Part shown: one piece after another, positions 1-8,445 of the stretch
Layout: every line of letters starts with the position of its first letter
Numbering within the stretch: the stretch's first letter is position 1
From: Ectocarpus siliculosus
Lineage: Eukaryota; Sar; Phaeophyceae; Ectocarpales; Ectocarpaceae
Direction of reading: 5' to 3'
Assembly: GCA_000310025.1 (NCBI GenBank)
Contig: FN649730.1
Span: 1,528,226 to 1,552,476, forward strand
DNA: 24,251 nucleotides
The notes under the pieces: model-generated
What the model was told of the DNA's origin: nothing
Databases searched by the model: none
Seen by the model: the letters and a program-made list of their open reading frames with translations, nothing else
Position numbers and translations under genes: made by a program

Positions 1-24
1 ACCGCACACATTCGCACACAGTTA

Positions 25-2241
25 GTGGGCGGGGACCTGATCAGTGCATCAGCGAAACAGTCAACCGTCGACCTCTCTAATATTCGGCGCCTTCAACAAT
101 CTCACTGCCTACCAGACCAAGCTAGGATGTGGGTGACGGACGATTTCGTTCCGGCTCACTTGCAAACAGCGACTGAGTTCTGGCGGGACGAAATTTTACA
201 GGATACTCCCGTTGGAGATCGCAATACCCTCTTGGGGTGGGTCAAAGGGGTCAACGTTTACGACTTTCGTAGACACAAAGGCAACAGGCATTTTTCACGG
301 TGCTTCGTACAACGGCGCTGACCTTACGTCAATACATCTGCCGAACCACGTTCCCGACGAACATGTATCATGGGTCACGAGCGAAGTCGCTAAGCTCGCA
401 GCGACAGGTTGCGTTGCGAGATGGAAGGACGTCGCCGACGTTAGCGTATACGCCAAACCGCAAATGGTGCTCCCGTTGGGTGTGGAGCCCACGAAACCCA
501 GGTTGATATGGGACGCACGGTGGCTTAATCTCATGTGCCGCCACCACCCTTTCAGCATGGATGGCGTAGGCAAGGTAGCTCAGTGCGCATGGCCCGGAGC
601 TCATCAAGTCACTATTGATCATAAGGCTGGATACCACCACGTTGCCCTAGATAAGGGTTCTTGGCAATATTTTGGCTTCGAGTGGGAAGGCGAGCTGTAC
701 GTGTTTACCGTGCTTGCTTTCGGGTGGTGTTCAGCCCCGTTCATATACGCTTCTCTTTCAGAGGCAGTCGCTCGATACCTGCGAGCAAGAGACATTCCCG
801 TGCTAAACATGGATAGACGATTTCTATTTGACCAATTTTCGATCCACCCGCACGCTCCGCTATGACGAGCAGCTCAAAGCAGCTCAGACGACCGCGTATG
901 TCGCACTAGAAGTTCTCTATAGCGCGGGATACTTCATTTCGCTGAAGAAGTGTGAGCTCATCCCTACGACGAGCTTGGTTTTCCTGGGGATTATCTGTGA
1001 CTCCGATAACAGGCGTTTCGAGGTCCCAGAGGACAAACTCGCCAAGCTCGAGGCGATTCTAGTCGACGCTATTGCGTCGGAGTCCATCACCTTTCAGATG
1101 TTAGAGAAGCTCGCAGGCAAGTGCACTAGTCTATCGGTAGCGGTTCCGGTGGCGGCTCTTTACACGCACCATATGTACAAGAGCATCGCAGTTTTCCAGC
1201 GACGCGGCGGTCGCAAGCCTAGCATGACGATACCAGTCCCAAAGAACAGCGGTCTTATGTTCGAGTTGAAACGCTGGTTGGAAGTTCGTGAGCATTTCAA
1301 CGGGGCGTCGTGGTACCGTGCCGAGCATAAGCAATTAGCTCTTACCGGGGCATCGGATGCCTCCTCGGGAGGATGGGGGGGACTCATTAGGAGTCCAGGG
1401 CCAACCCATTTTCAAAGCAGGCGGAGATTTCCCGCTACACGTCGCGCAGCAACATATCAACGTGCAGGAAGGGTACGCTCTCCAGCAGACTCTGCGTCTG
1501 TTTTCGGATAGCCAACCTTCTCAGTTGGCCGGGTCCACCCTCATTTCCAAGGTGGATAGCAAAGTCTTACACGACGCCTTTAAGAAAGGGCGGTCTTCCA
1601 ACACCCTCATGCATGAGATTATTACTGATCTGTTCTGGTTGCAAGTGCGACGCGATTTCACGCTGAAATTGAAGTGGGTGAGCTCCGAGGAAAACGCTGA
1701 GGCTGATGGTATTTCTAGACCAGGATCGGACGATTTTGTGAGACTAGATGAGCGGATGTTCGGCGACCTATGCGCGTGGGCGGGTGAGCAGGTGACCATG
1801 GATTTAATGGCCACACCCGCCTCGGTTCACAAGCGCTGGGTAGATGGGCGCTGCACTAGTGAGGATCTGCCATTTTACTCCAGATACCATACACAAGGGT
1901 GTGCCGGGGTTGACGTGCTTACGCAAAATGTTCGGTTCATGCCTGGTTCAACGACGGAGGAGTGTTTCGGTTTCTGCTTCCCTCCGACGAGCATGGTAGG
2001 AGTGTTTCTTCAGCACTTGGAGGAGTGTCGCGCAAAGGCGCTTGTGATCGTCCCAGATCGGAAGCAGTACTGGTTTCCACGGATAGCGGACGCGGCTACG
2101 CGATCACGGACGTTGTCGATCGGTAGCGGGGGTGAGTCACCCTTTTTCCGGGTACACCACCAGAAAGGGTCCGAGCGTTTTCATTTCAAACGGTCAGGAA
2201 TGCTAGCTGTGGTAGTGGATTTCGCCCGGAATGCTAAGTGA
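25..2241 (+). pseudogene. Frameshifted reverse transcriptase-RNase H of the DIRS-type element
   Basis: Three reading frames must be joined to read this protein: about 25-265, 265-812 and 812-1400, with the rest to 2241 in the frame of the first piece. RT motifs are KPRLIWDARWLN (~494-529), the first catalytic Asp in VTIDHKAGYHHV (Asp codon 617-619), and VLAFGWCSAPF (~713-745). The second catalytic pair is Asp-Asp in WIDDF (810-824), read in a different frame from the preceding VLN, so a shift falls exactly at the active site. RNase H follows: GASDASSGGWGG (~1348-1380), the Glu of NVQEGYAL after another shift, VDSK (~1552), and a C-terminal ADGISRP (~1702). The remainder, with DLMATPASVHKRW and FGFCFPP, matches the conserved post-RNase H region of DIRS elements, sometimes likened to a methyltransferase. 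The gene ends with TGA at 2239-2241. No single start codon can be chosen, because the true start may lie outside the window. Confidence 0.85.
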
Positions 2242-3805
2242 TGAAGAGTTCGTTCGGCTCGTTCTCAACGTGTCTCCTGTTCATGTTCGGTGGTTTGTGG
2301 GACAACGCATTCTTTACCAGGCTCTCCAGGCTGTGTTCACAGCCCTTGGCCTCATCGTGAGCATCTTAGAGGCGATAATTCCCAAGCGAGATCGTCTCGG
2401 CGAGGCGAAGCTTCCTCCTCCGCCGCTCGTGAAGGTGTCAGCATCGCGGGCACGGGTCTTATGCCCGGAGTGCCACAGTGAAAACGATGATTCGTTTCGG
2501 TTCTGTCAATGGTGCGGGTACTCAATAGCCCAGCACCAACCTCGGACAACACCTCCTCTTCAAGTGGACGAAGAGGCTATTTCAAGGCGATACCAACAAT
2601 TTCTAAATGCATGGGCGGAGAAAGCTTCCGCGCGCAGTCGGTCGGCCACATGGGCTTTGTTCAGCAACTTCCTAGCATCTCGAAGGAACGGGTCTGTGTC
2701 TATTGAAAATGCACAACCAAAGGATGTGGTAGAGTTCCTGTGCTGGTTAGACTCCTGCGGTTCAAGACGGCGTACAATCGTGCATGCTAAACACTGCGAA
2801 GCCGTGGGCACCAAAGATCTTACAGCTTGTTCAACAGACAAGGGAGAATGTAGCCTTAGATACGCCTTTGACTCTCTCCGAACAAATCATGTCTCCAAGT
2901 TATCCATGGTGTTCGAGAAGGAAATGGGAGTGGTGACACCGTGGAGCAAGACCATGCGGGTTGGTAACCCGGTGAAAAGCGAGCTAGTTGCGCAATATAT
3001 GGCGTTCACCACAAGTGAGCAAAAGCAGGCGGGAGTATTGGTGAAACAAGCACCGGTCATTCTTCGAAGCCATCTGGAGAAGATTATTTTTCCAATGCAG
3101 ATCAGGCTTCAATACGCCTCATCCGACGTCGAACGGGTTACGTTGGCTAGGGACATTGCGTTCTTTTCGGTGGCTTTTAGCACAACCAAGAGAGGAGTGG
3201 AGCTCACAAATATCCTCATCCAACGTATTTTGCGACTCCCAAATCGAAGCGGCCTCATGTGCAATTTTCAGTGGGGAAAAACCCAACGGGATGGAGCGGA
3301 TCATATCCTGACCGTACCGTATGATGAGGAATACGTGGCAATCTGCCCAGTTCGAGCGGTAGAGAGGTTTATAGCCGTGGGGAAGCAGGTCGGATGGGAC
3401 ACTACCTCAGGTTACCTTTTCCCAGACATAGCGGAGTCTATGCAAGGTGAAGCGCAGAGAGGCAAGTTGCCGGTGGCTACTAGCAGGATGTCTGAAGCAC
3501 TAAAGAGATACGCCGCGGCAGTAGGAGAGACCCAAGGGTTCTCTCTACACTCCTTTAGGTCAGGAGGGGCGGTTTCCAGAGCCCTCGCAGGAGATTCTCT
3601 ATCGACAATCATGCAGAAGGCATATTGGAAAAGTCCAAAGACTGCTTGGCGATACATGCGACTCATGGAAGTAGTGGCTCCAGGATCCGAGGGTACCGCC
3701 ATGGTCGAGGGAGTTTCAGAGGAACAATACAGGCAGTTGAATGAGTTCGGTTTGAGTGAACAGAGCCGATCGTTGTCAGCGTTTAGCAATAAGCCTTTGC
3801 TTTAG
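2231..3805 (+). CDS. Tyrosine recombinase with zinc ribbon and ALOG DNA-binding domain (DIRS-type)
   Basis: This uninterrupted frame of 524 codons encodes the DNA-joining enzyme of the DIRS element. Residues 78-95 form a zinc ribbon (C78, C81, C92, C95). Residues ~117-262 match the ALOG fold: a helical domain with VVEFLCWLDS and LRYAFDSLRTNHVSKL, interrupted by a Cys/His insert (H185, C189, C200, C207). ALOG domains are known from plant LSH/G1 regulators and were traced to DIRS1-type retroposons. The C-terminal half is the recombinase: R321 in TTKRGVEL, K350 in WGKT, H440 and R443 in HSFRSG, W466 in KAYWKS, and the probable nucleophile Y475 in WRYM. All core catalytic positions appear present. 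The ATG at 2231 overlaps the end of the RT frame by 11 bases, which would suit reinitiation after the RT stop; the alternative is a separate transcript. I am confident of the family and fairly confident of the ALOG call. Confidence 0.9.
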   Translation: MLSDEEFVRLVLNVSPVHVRWFVGQRILYQALQAVFTALGLIVSILEAIIPKRDRLGEAKLPPPPLVKVSASRARVLCPECHSENDDSFRFCQWCGYSIAQHQPRTTPPLQVDEEAISRRYQQFLNAWAEKASARSRSATWALFSNFLASRRNGSVSIENAQPKDVVEFLCWLDSCGSRRRTIVHAKHCEAVGTKDLTACSTDKGECSLRYAFDSLRTNHVSKLSMVFEKEMGVVTPWSKTMRVGNPVKSELVAQYMAFTTSEQKQAGVLVKQAPVILRSHLEKIIFPMQIRLQYASSDVERVTLARDIAFFSVAFSTTKRGVELTNILIQRILRLPNRSGLMCNFQWGKTQRDGADHILTVPYDEEYVAICPVRAVERFIAVGKQVGWDTTSGYLFPDIAESMQGEAQRGKLPVATSRMSEALKRYAAAVGETQGFSLHSFRSGGAVSRALAGDSLSTIMQKAYWKSPKTAWRYMRLMEVVAPGSEGTAMVEGVSEEQYRQLNEFGLSEQSRSLSAFSNKPLL

Positions 3806-4010
3806 GTGGTCTCGTTTGTTTATTTAAATGGTCTTATTTCAGCCATGGTCTCTCCTCTAATGCCTCCACATTCATCTGTTTTCTATCAGTAAAGTATGGG
3901 ATGAGAAAACTCATCTTGTTCGAGTGAGTTTCCTAAGTAAGGGAGAGAAGTGTATTCCAAACGACATGCGTATATATGCCGCTTTACTGTGCGATGCATA
4001 CCACCCATGC
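3806..4010. other. Non-coding 3' tail of the DIRS element, with a small perfect hairpin
   Basis: No gene is visible. At 3900-3915, GATGAG and CTCATC form a perfect 6-bp inverted repeat around AAAA. It could belong to the complex terminal repeats of the DIRS element or to a transcript 3' structure. The left end of the element, needed to recognise the inverted termini, is not in the window. Confidence 0.4.
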
Positions 4011-4025
4011 ATATGCAGCAACAGA
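4011..4025. repeat. 15-bp target-site duplication flanking SINE copy A
   Basis: ATATGCAGCAACAGA at 4011-4025 recurs exactly at 4521-4535, just outside the two ends of the SINE pair. A long exact direct repeat next to a poly-T tract is the footprint of target-primed insertion by LINE machinery. Eight extra bases separate the left copy from the T tract. Confidence 0.85.
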
Positions 4026-4520
4026 ACATAGACTTTTTTTTTTTTTTCTTCACTTCAAATCAGCGCTCACAGCACTAGTGCCGTTTATTCCAACCCGTGG
4101 TCACACAGAAGAGCCTATCTCTACCCTCCCCTCCTGCGGTACTTCACCTTCAATTTTTAATGCGAGAAGAGTTCAGCACTCTCTTCCCTCTGTGTACACA
4201 CGAACTAGCGCTATCCACTTGGCCAGGAGCGGAAGCGAGAGAAAAACTCACTTTGCAAGAACAGCTCGCCTACGCCGGGATTCGAACCGGGTACCCCTGA
4301 CCTGACCTCTAGAAGTGTTTTTTTTTTTTTTGTTCTTCACTTCAAATCAGCGCTCACAGCACTAGTAGCGCGGTTTATTCCAACCCGTGGTCACACAGAA
4401 GAGCCTCTCTTTACCCTCCCCTCCTGCGGTACTTTGCCTTCGATTTTTAATGCGAGAAGAGTTCAGCACTCTCAGAAGGTTACGAGGCTACCAACTAGAC
4501 CACCGGGGCGACCGGCTACT
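4026..4520 (-). mobile_element. SINE copy A, tRNA-headed, interrupted by copy B
   Basis: Read on the minus strand, the element starts at ~4518 with a tRNA-like head (CCGGTCGCCCCGGTGG, then an A-box-like TGGTCTAGTTGG). It continues after the nested copy with a B-box-like GGTTCGAATCCC (~4278-4291), a ~200-bp body, and a 14-base A tail (T run 4034-4047 on the plus strand). A-box and B-box are the internal RNA polymerase III promoter. The body holds a second A-box-like string, TGGCCAAGTGGATAGCG, near 4215-4231. The host copy is split at 4315/4474 by copy B. It shares body and head with copies at 5219-5535 and 8080-8375, so this is a repeated family here. Confidence 0.88.
4316..4473 (-). mobile_element. 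SINE copy B, 5'-truncated and nested within copy A
   Basis: The poly-T run 4318-4331 is followed by the family's 3' body and stops abruptly at 4473, so the tRNA head is missing. AGAAG occurs at 4311-4315 and again at 4474-4478, where the head of copy A resumes. This is a 5-bp target duplication and shows that B inserted into A after A was in place. 5' truncation is typical of target-primed reverse transcription. Confidence 0.85.
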
Positions 4521-4535
4521 ATATGCAGCAACAGA

Positions 4536-5218
4536 AAAAAAAGGCCTGATGTTTGCTGTTGTCTGTCTCTTCAACTGTTGTGCTGCTGTTGCAATAGGCG
4601 AATAGTAAGTGACGAGCATCGCCTACGCGAGAAACGCGTGCAGCCCAAAGCGACAGAAGACTGAAGCAATTCAGTAACAGCCGTATACACTCACGAAGAA
4701 AATCACAAAAAAAGAAAAGGAAAGATTGTGGCGCGCAGCACGCAGGACCCTCTTCCGCTGTTCAACCGGCCGTTCCCATGGCGACACAGACAAGGAACAG
4801 TCCAGCCCGAGTTGTGTCGGCCACAGCTGGTGGAAGCGGCTGAAACTTGGGGAGGGGTAATGGTTTGCGATTGTCTACCGAACCATACTTCGGGAGCCAC
4901 GAGATTTACGCTGTAGCTCGAGATCGGCATTTGAGACAGGGTCGGGCAGCTATGCGAGTAAGAGTTCCACCCACCCACGGATATTGAAAGATGAGATTGA
5001 AGCTAAAGCTTCAGAACTTAAGCTTCAGAACTCTCTTTTGATGCTACGTTTAGTGTACCACCACGTATGCATAGTGCGGTCCCGTACGCGTATATTGCGG
5101 CCTTGCACGCCCTTCTTGTGCCTGATATACGGGTGGCATTTGCAAGTGTCTCGAAAATCCTCCCTGTCCACGCAGTCGTTGTCTTGTGCCACAGGGCATG
5201 TTACCGTGATGTATAGCA
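4536..5218. other. Intergenic sequence without a recognisable gene
   Basis: No conserved protein or RNA is seen. The only structure noted is a 14-bp imperfect tandem repeat, AGCTTCAGAACTTA at 5007-5020 followed by AGCTTCAGAACTCT at 5021-5034. Confidence 0.5.
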
Positions 5219-5535
5219 GTATTTTCTTATTTTTTTGTCTTCACTTTAAATCAGCGCTCACAGCACTAGTGCCGTTTACTCCAACCCGTGGTCACACAGA
5301 AGAGCCCCTCTGAACCCTCCCCTCCTGCGGCACTTTCCCTTCGAGTTTTAATGCGAGAAGAGTTCAGCGCTTTCTTTCCTCTATGTACAGACGAACTACC
5401 GCTATCCACTAGGCCAGAAGCGGAAGCGAGAGAAAAACTCACTCTGCAAGAAAAGACGCTTACGCCAGTATTCGAACCCCTGACCTGACCTCTAGAAGGT
5501 TTCGAGGATACCAACTAGACCACCGGGGCGACCGG
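5219..5535 (-). mobile_element. SINE copy C, near full length
   Basis: This is the most complete minus-strand member of the family. It has a short T-rich tail at the plus-strand left, the ~200-bp body with a second A-box-like string (TGGCCTAGTGGATAGCG, near 5404-5420), a B-box-like GGTTCGAATACT (~5467-5480), and a head with TGGTCTAGTTGG ending in CCGGTCGCCCCGGTGG at ~5520-5535. No convincing target duplication was found by eye. Confidence 0.85.
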
Positions 5536-5980
5536 TTGCTTTGGTTGACCGCGAAAGCCCGGACGTCAGGTTTCTCGAACGCACACACTGCCGTTTTCCG
5601 TCTCGCTCATGCTCATTATTCTTCCACCCAAGTTACAAACATTCGATACGGTCTACTGCTGTAGACTATCTCTATGTACAATGCCTACCCGCCCCTTGGG
5701 CATCGGGCTCACCGCGCACTGGGGGCGAAGGGGCCTAATACTCGACATTTGAGCTTAACACCGACACAATGCATAGATGCATGTAATCTTCTCTTGATTT
5801 GGAATCCACCAGGACATCGATGAATCGATCGACTTACTACGAAGAACGGGGCTGGCTGCAAATGTGCTGCGGCGAAGAGCGTGGTCATTGACGTACATAT
5901 CTATGCTACTTTTGCCAGCTCTACAGAGTGGCCGCTTGCAGAGCATGGGTTCTCGGGGGGAGTGAGGGGTGGATCTGAAA
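5536..5980. other. Intergenic sequence without a recognisable gene
   Basis: No protein family, RNA gene or clear repeat was recognised on either strand. Confidence 0.5.
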
Positions 5981-5982
5981 CA

Positions 5983-6090
5983 CTTTTTGTTTTTGTTTTT
6001 CTTCACATTAAACTCGTGTCAGTTGCTAATCCCAAAATCTAGCAAAAACTCGGCCCGTGGTCACAAAAATGCTAAAGCCATCAGAAGATC
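5983..6090 (-). repeat. Diverged fragment resembling the SINE 3' tail
   Basis: A T-rich run followed by CTTCACATTAAACTC and, about 40 bases on, CCCGTGGTCACA parallels the order CTTCACTTCAAATCAG ... CCCGTGGTCACACAG in copies A to D. The intervening sequence differs, so this is either an old copy or another SINE/LINE sharing the same 3' end. Confidence 0.5.
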
Positions 6091-6857
6091 TAAAGAACAC
6101 GCACACTATTAGCAAGAAAAGGGTACACAAGCCCGAGGAGGTACACCTACAATCCCTGCAGCACGTTTGCGTGCTCGCAACTGAACTACACGCCCACACA
6201 CTACAATTCGACTACAGCAGGCGGCATCACCCCCCTTGTCCCGCACTATTTGCCGTCGAAGGGCATCGAATGGCATCGAATGACACTCATTCCTAGATGG
6301 AAACATCGACGCGAGAAGCCGACCAACACACACAGTCGTCTGCAAAACAGAAAGAATAGCATATCTATCTATGTATGCATACAATTGGACTCCCTCGTCC
6401 ATTCTGAAAGAACCGGCAACGAATAGCGGACAGGGCAAAGTTTCCCACTACAGCACACCTGGCCAGTCTTGGGACAGTCTCCTCCGGTCTCGGTCGCCCA
6501 ATTTGCTCAACCTTAAACCACTCGGTCGGTGGGAGGTGCAGCGTGAAGTGGGGGTGGGTGCGTATGTTGGAGTGGACAGGGATGCATGGTAGCTGCGAGC
6601 ACGCGACACGAACGGAAGGTGCGGACATTGTCGGCGATTGGGAAGGATGGTCCGAATATACGTGACTCCGCTCTCATCCCTGGTTGCATAGACTATACTT
6701 CACTTCACAACAAGGTAACCTACTGGATTAATCGGGTGACAGCAGACCGTCGAATGAACTTTAAGTTTGAGTGACCTGCGGTGCGCAGAGAAAACCGTGC
6801 CCGCACAAGTATCTACACGGCGGACCGCGGAACCTGTCGAATGCTTCCGTGTCTGGT
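6091..6857. other. Intergenic sequence without a recognisable gene
   Basis: No gene was recognised. A 10-bp tandem repeat, GCATCGAATG twice, lies near 6262-6281. Confidence 0.5.
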
Positions 6858-6860
6858 TTA

Positions 6861-6929
6861 AGGCCGGTCTTAACGAAGGAATCGGTTCCCGATTTCACTT
6901 CCCGATTTGATTATAAGACCACAAGATCC
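6861..6929 (+). repeat. Left terminal inverted repeat of the MITE
   Basis: Pairs with 7660-7722. The outer 28 bases differ at the first base and at few others. Inner parts share TTTGATTATAAGA and ACAAGA around small indels. Confidence 0.85.
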
Positions 6930-7659
6930 AAAGAACTCTCTTGTTGATTGGCTAAAAGTTCTGGAACCCGTGGAATCTTTAGGACTTATAATCGGATCCC
7001 CCCTCTCCAAATCGGGAATCAAAAAAAAGGTAAAATGATTTAATCGGATCCCGATTTGGGTGAAACGAAACCAACTTCGAACATTAGCGGTCCAGTCGAC
7101 GGCAAGTGACGCACTGACGCAAAGAAAGTAGTGCCGTGGCAAGGCGCCACACCAAGCCGCGACACCAATCCAGCACGGAGTGCGCACAGGCACACCCACG
7201 GTGGGGCACCTCGTTGCGCAATAGCAGTAGAGGAAGAATGTCCTATTCGCAAGGCGGGGGGCTTGACCAGGAGCATCACCAGCATCTGGTCCCGAAAAAA
7301 AACGTGTGTGGGATGTATGTGTTGGTCTGTGGGGCAATCTCCCGTGGGTTGTCGAACTTCAAATGCACAGACGAATTGGCCGCTTTCCGTCGGACGAGGG
7401 TCGATTCAAAGTGTCACATGCATAGACATCGTGTCAGTACCACACAGAGGCCATGTACGCGTTTGGTGTGTGCTTCTCGGGAGCGATAGCTCCCCATGTG
7501 GTGTGGCCACGTCATAGCAGTACGTCACAACAGCAATCTGGCAGTTGGCAAGCGGCGGACCTCTCGGGTTGTTCGTGGTGGACTGCAGAGATTCGTTTCC
7601 ATTTGGCAGATCTCCCGTTAAGACACACAGGCCATTTCTGTCCGGATTTGGGTAGATCC

Positions 7660-7722
7660 GACTCTTGTATTCTTATAATCAAATTCGAAATCGAGAACCG
7701 ATTCCTTCGTTAAGACCGGCCC
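7660..7722 (-). repeat. Right terminal inverted repeat of the MITE
   Basis: Reverse complement of the left repeat, ending in GGCCC directly before the TTA target duplicate at 7723-7725. Confidence 0.85.
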
Positions 7723-7889
7723 TTACGGCGGTTGTCCGTCTGTAGGCAAATCGGAGGGAGCCCGCCAGTCATGAGGATCAACGATGCGCGGTCACGCTCG
7801 CGTTGGTTTTGCGTGTTTTCTCCCTGTGTCTGCTCGGCGGTGTGCTACATTGGATGGAGTTTGTGGGTGGGTGGGTAGGGGTACAAGGG

Positions 7890-8445
7890 CACGCGCCGTG
7901 CGTGCGAGTGTGCGAGTAGACCGCTAATAATGGTCAATCAACTTGTGTTCCGATTCACCCAAGTCCGGAAATGATTTTCAATCGTTTTTCTCTCTTCAAA
8001 TCCCGATTAAACCGGAGGAAGAACTTGTTACCCAATCAAATACCGAGTTATTTAGATATTGTATCCTTTTTTTTGCACTTGACCCTGGTGGTCTAGTTGG
8101 TAGTCTCGAAACCTTCTAGAGTCAGGTCAGGGGTTCGCATCTCGGCGTAAGCGAGCTTTTTTCTTGCATTGTAGTGAGGTTTTCTCTCGCTTCCGCTCCT
8201 GGCCTAGTGAGTAGCGCTAGTTCGTGTGTACACAGAGGGAAGAGAGTGCTGTGAACTCTTCTCGCTTTAAAGATCGAAGGCAAAGTACCGCAGGAGGGGA
8301 GGGTTCAGAAGGGCTCTTCTGTGTGACCACGGGTTGGAGTAAACGACACTACTAGTGCTGTGAGCGCTGATTTGACATATATACATATTTTGCCCCAATC
8401 TGGATGTGAAATCGAGGTTCAATAGTTAAACCCCGAGTTAGAACA
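7890..8445 (-). repeat. Diverged inverted copy of the MITE left arm, split by SINE copy D
   Basis: Read on the minus strand, 8445-8390 resembles the left end (CGATTTCACATCCAGATT against CGATTTCACTTCCCGATT). From 8050 to 7890 it resembles 6940-7110 (TTGATTGGGTAACAAGTTCT, TTGGGTGAATCGGAAC, ATTAGCGGTC). The two blocks are separated by the plus-strand SINE at 8080-8375. This indicates a second, older relative in inverse orientation, or an originally longer element reaching ~8445. Confidence 0.55.
8080..8375 (+). mobile_element. SINE copy D, plus strand
   Basis: The head carries an A-box TGGTCTAGTTGG (8089-8100) and a B-box-like GGTTCGCATCT (8132-8142). The body follows with a second A-box-like TGGCCTAGTG (8200-8209), and the 3' end is GCTGATTTGA without a clear A tail. 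It interrupts the diverged MITE-like arm, so it inserted later than that element. Confidence 0.85.

Larger units (their letters stand above)
1..3960 (+). mobile_element. DIRS-type tyrosine-recombinase retrotransposon, 3' portion
   Basis: The segment encodes, in order, reverse transcriptase, RNase H, a post-RNase H domain and a tyrosine recombinase on the same strand. This order is diagnostic of the DIRS order, which integrates through a tyrosine recombinase rather than a DDE integrase. The element enters the window already inside or just before the RT frame, so its gag and left terminus are outside. The right terminus was not located. After the recombinase stop at 3805 there is about 200 bp without a gene, then SINEs. 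RT/RNase H is broken by at least three frame changes while the recombinase is open throughout, so the copy as a whole is probably not autonomous. The end at ~3960 is approximate. Confidence 0.85.
6861..7722. mobile_element. Non-autonomous DNA transposon (PIF/Harbinger-like MITE) with ~60-bp TIRs
   Basis: The ends are inverted repeats: AGGCCGGTCTTAACG reading in from 6861 and GGGCCGGTCTTAACG reading in from 7722 on the other strand. They stay near-identical for about 28 bases and recognisably similar for ~60. TTA flanks both ends (6858-6860 and 7723-7725), a 3-bp target duplication. A TTA/TAA duplication with a terminus starting GGGCC is typical of PIF/Harbinger and Tourist-type MITEs. The 862-bp interior has no recognisable transposase, so mobilisation would need an enzyme from elsewhere. 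The interior repeats short ATCGGATCCC and CCCGATTTG strings near both ends. Confidence 0.8.

Noticed and set aside
6870-7337. A 155-codon minus-strand frame inside the MITE as a transposase remnant
   Set aside because: No DDE motif or other transposase feature, and it runs through the terminal repeat itself.
8080-8160. A functional tRNA gene on the plus strand
   Set aside because: A-box and B-box are present, but the acceptor stem and anticodon arm do not pair properly, and the same head begins several SINE copies.
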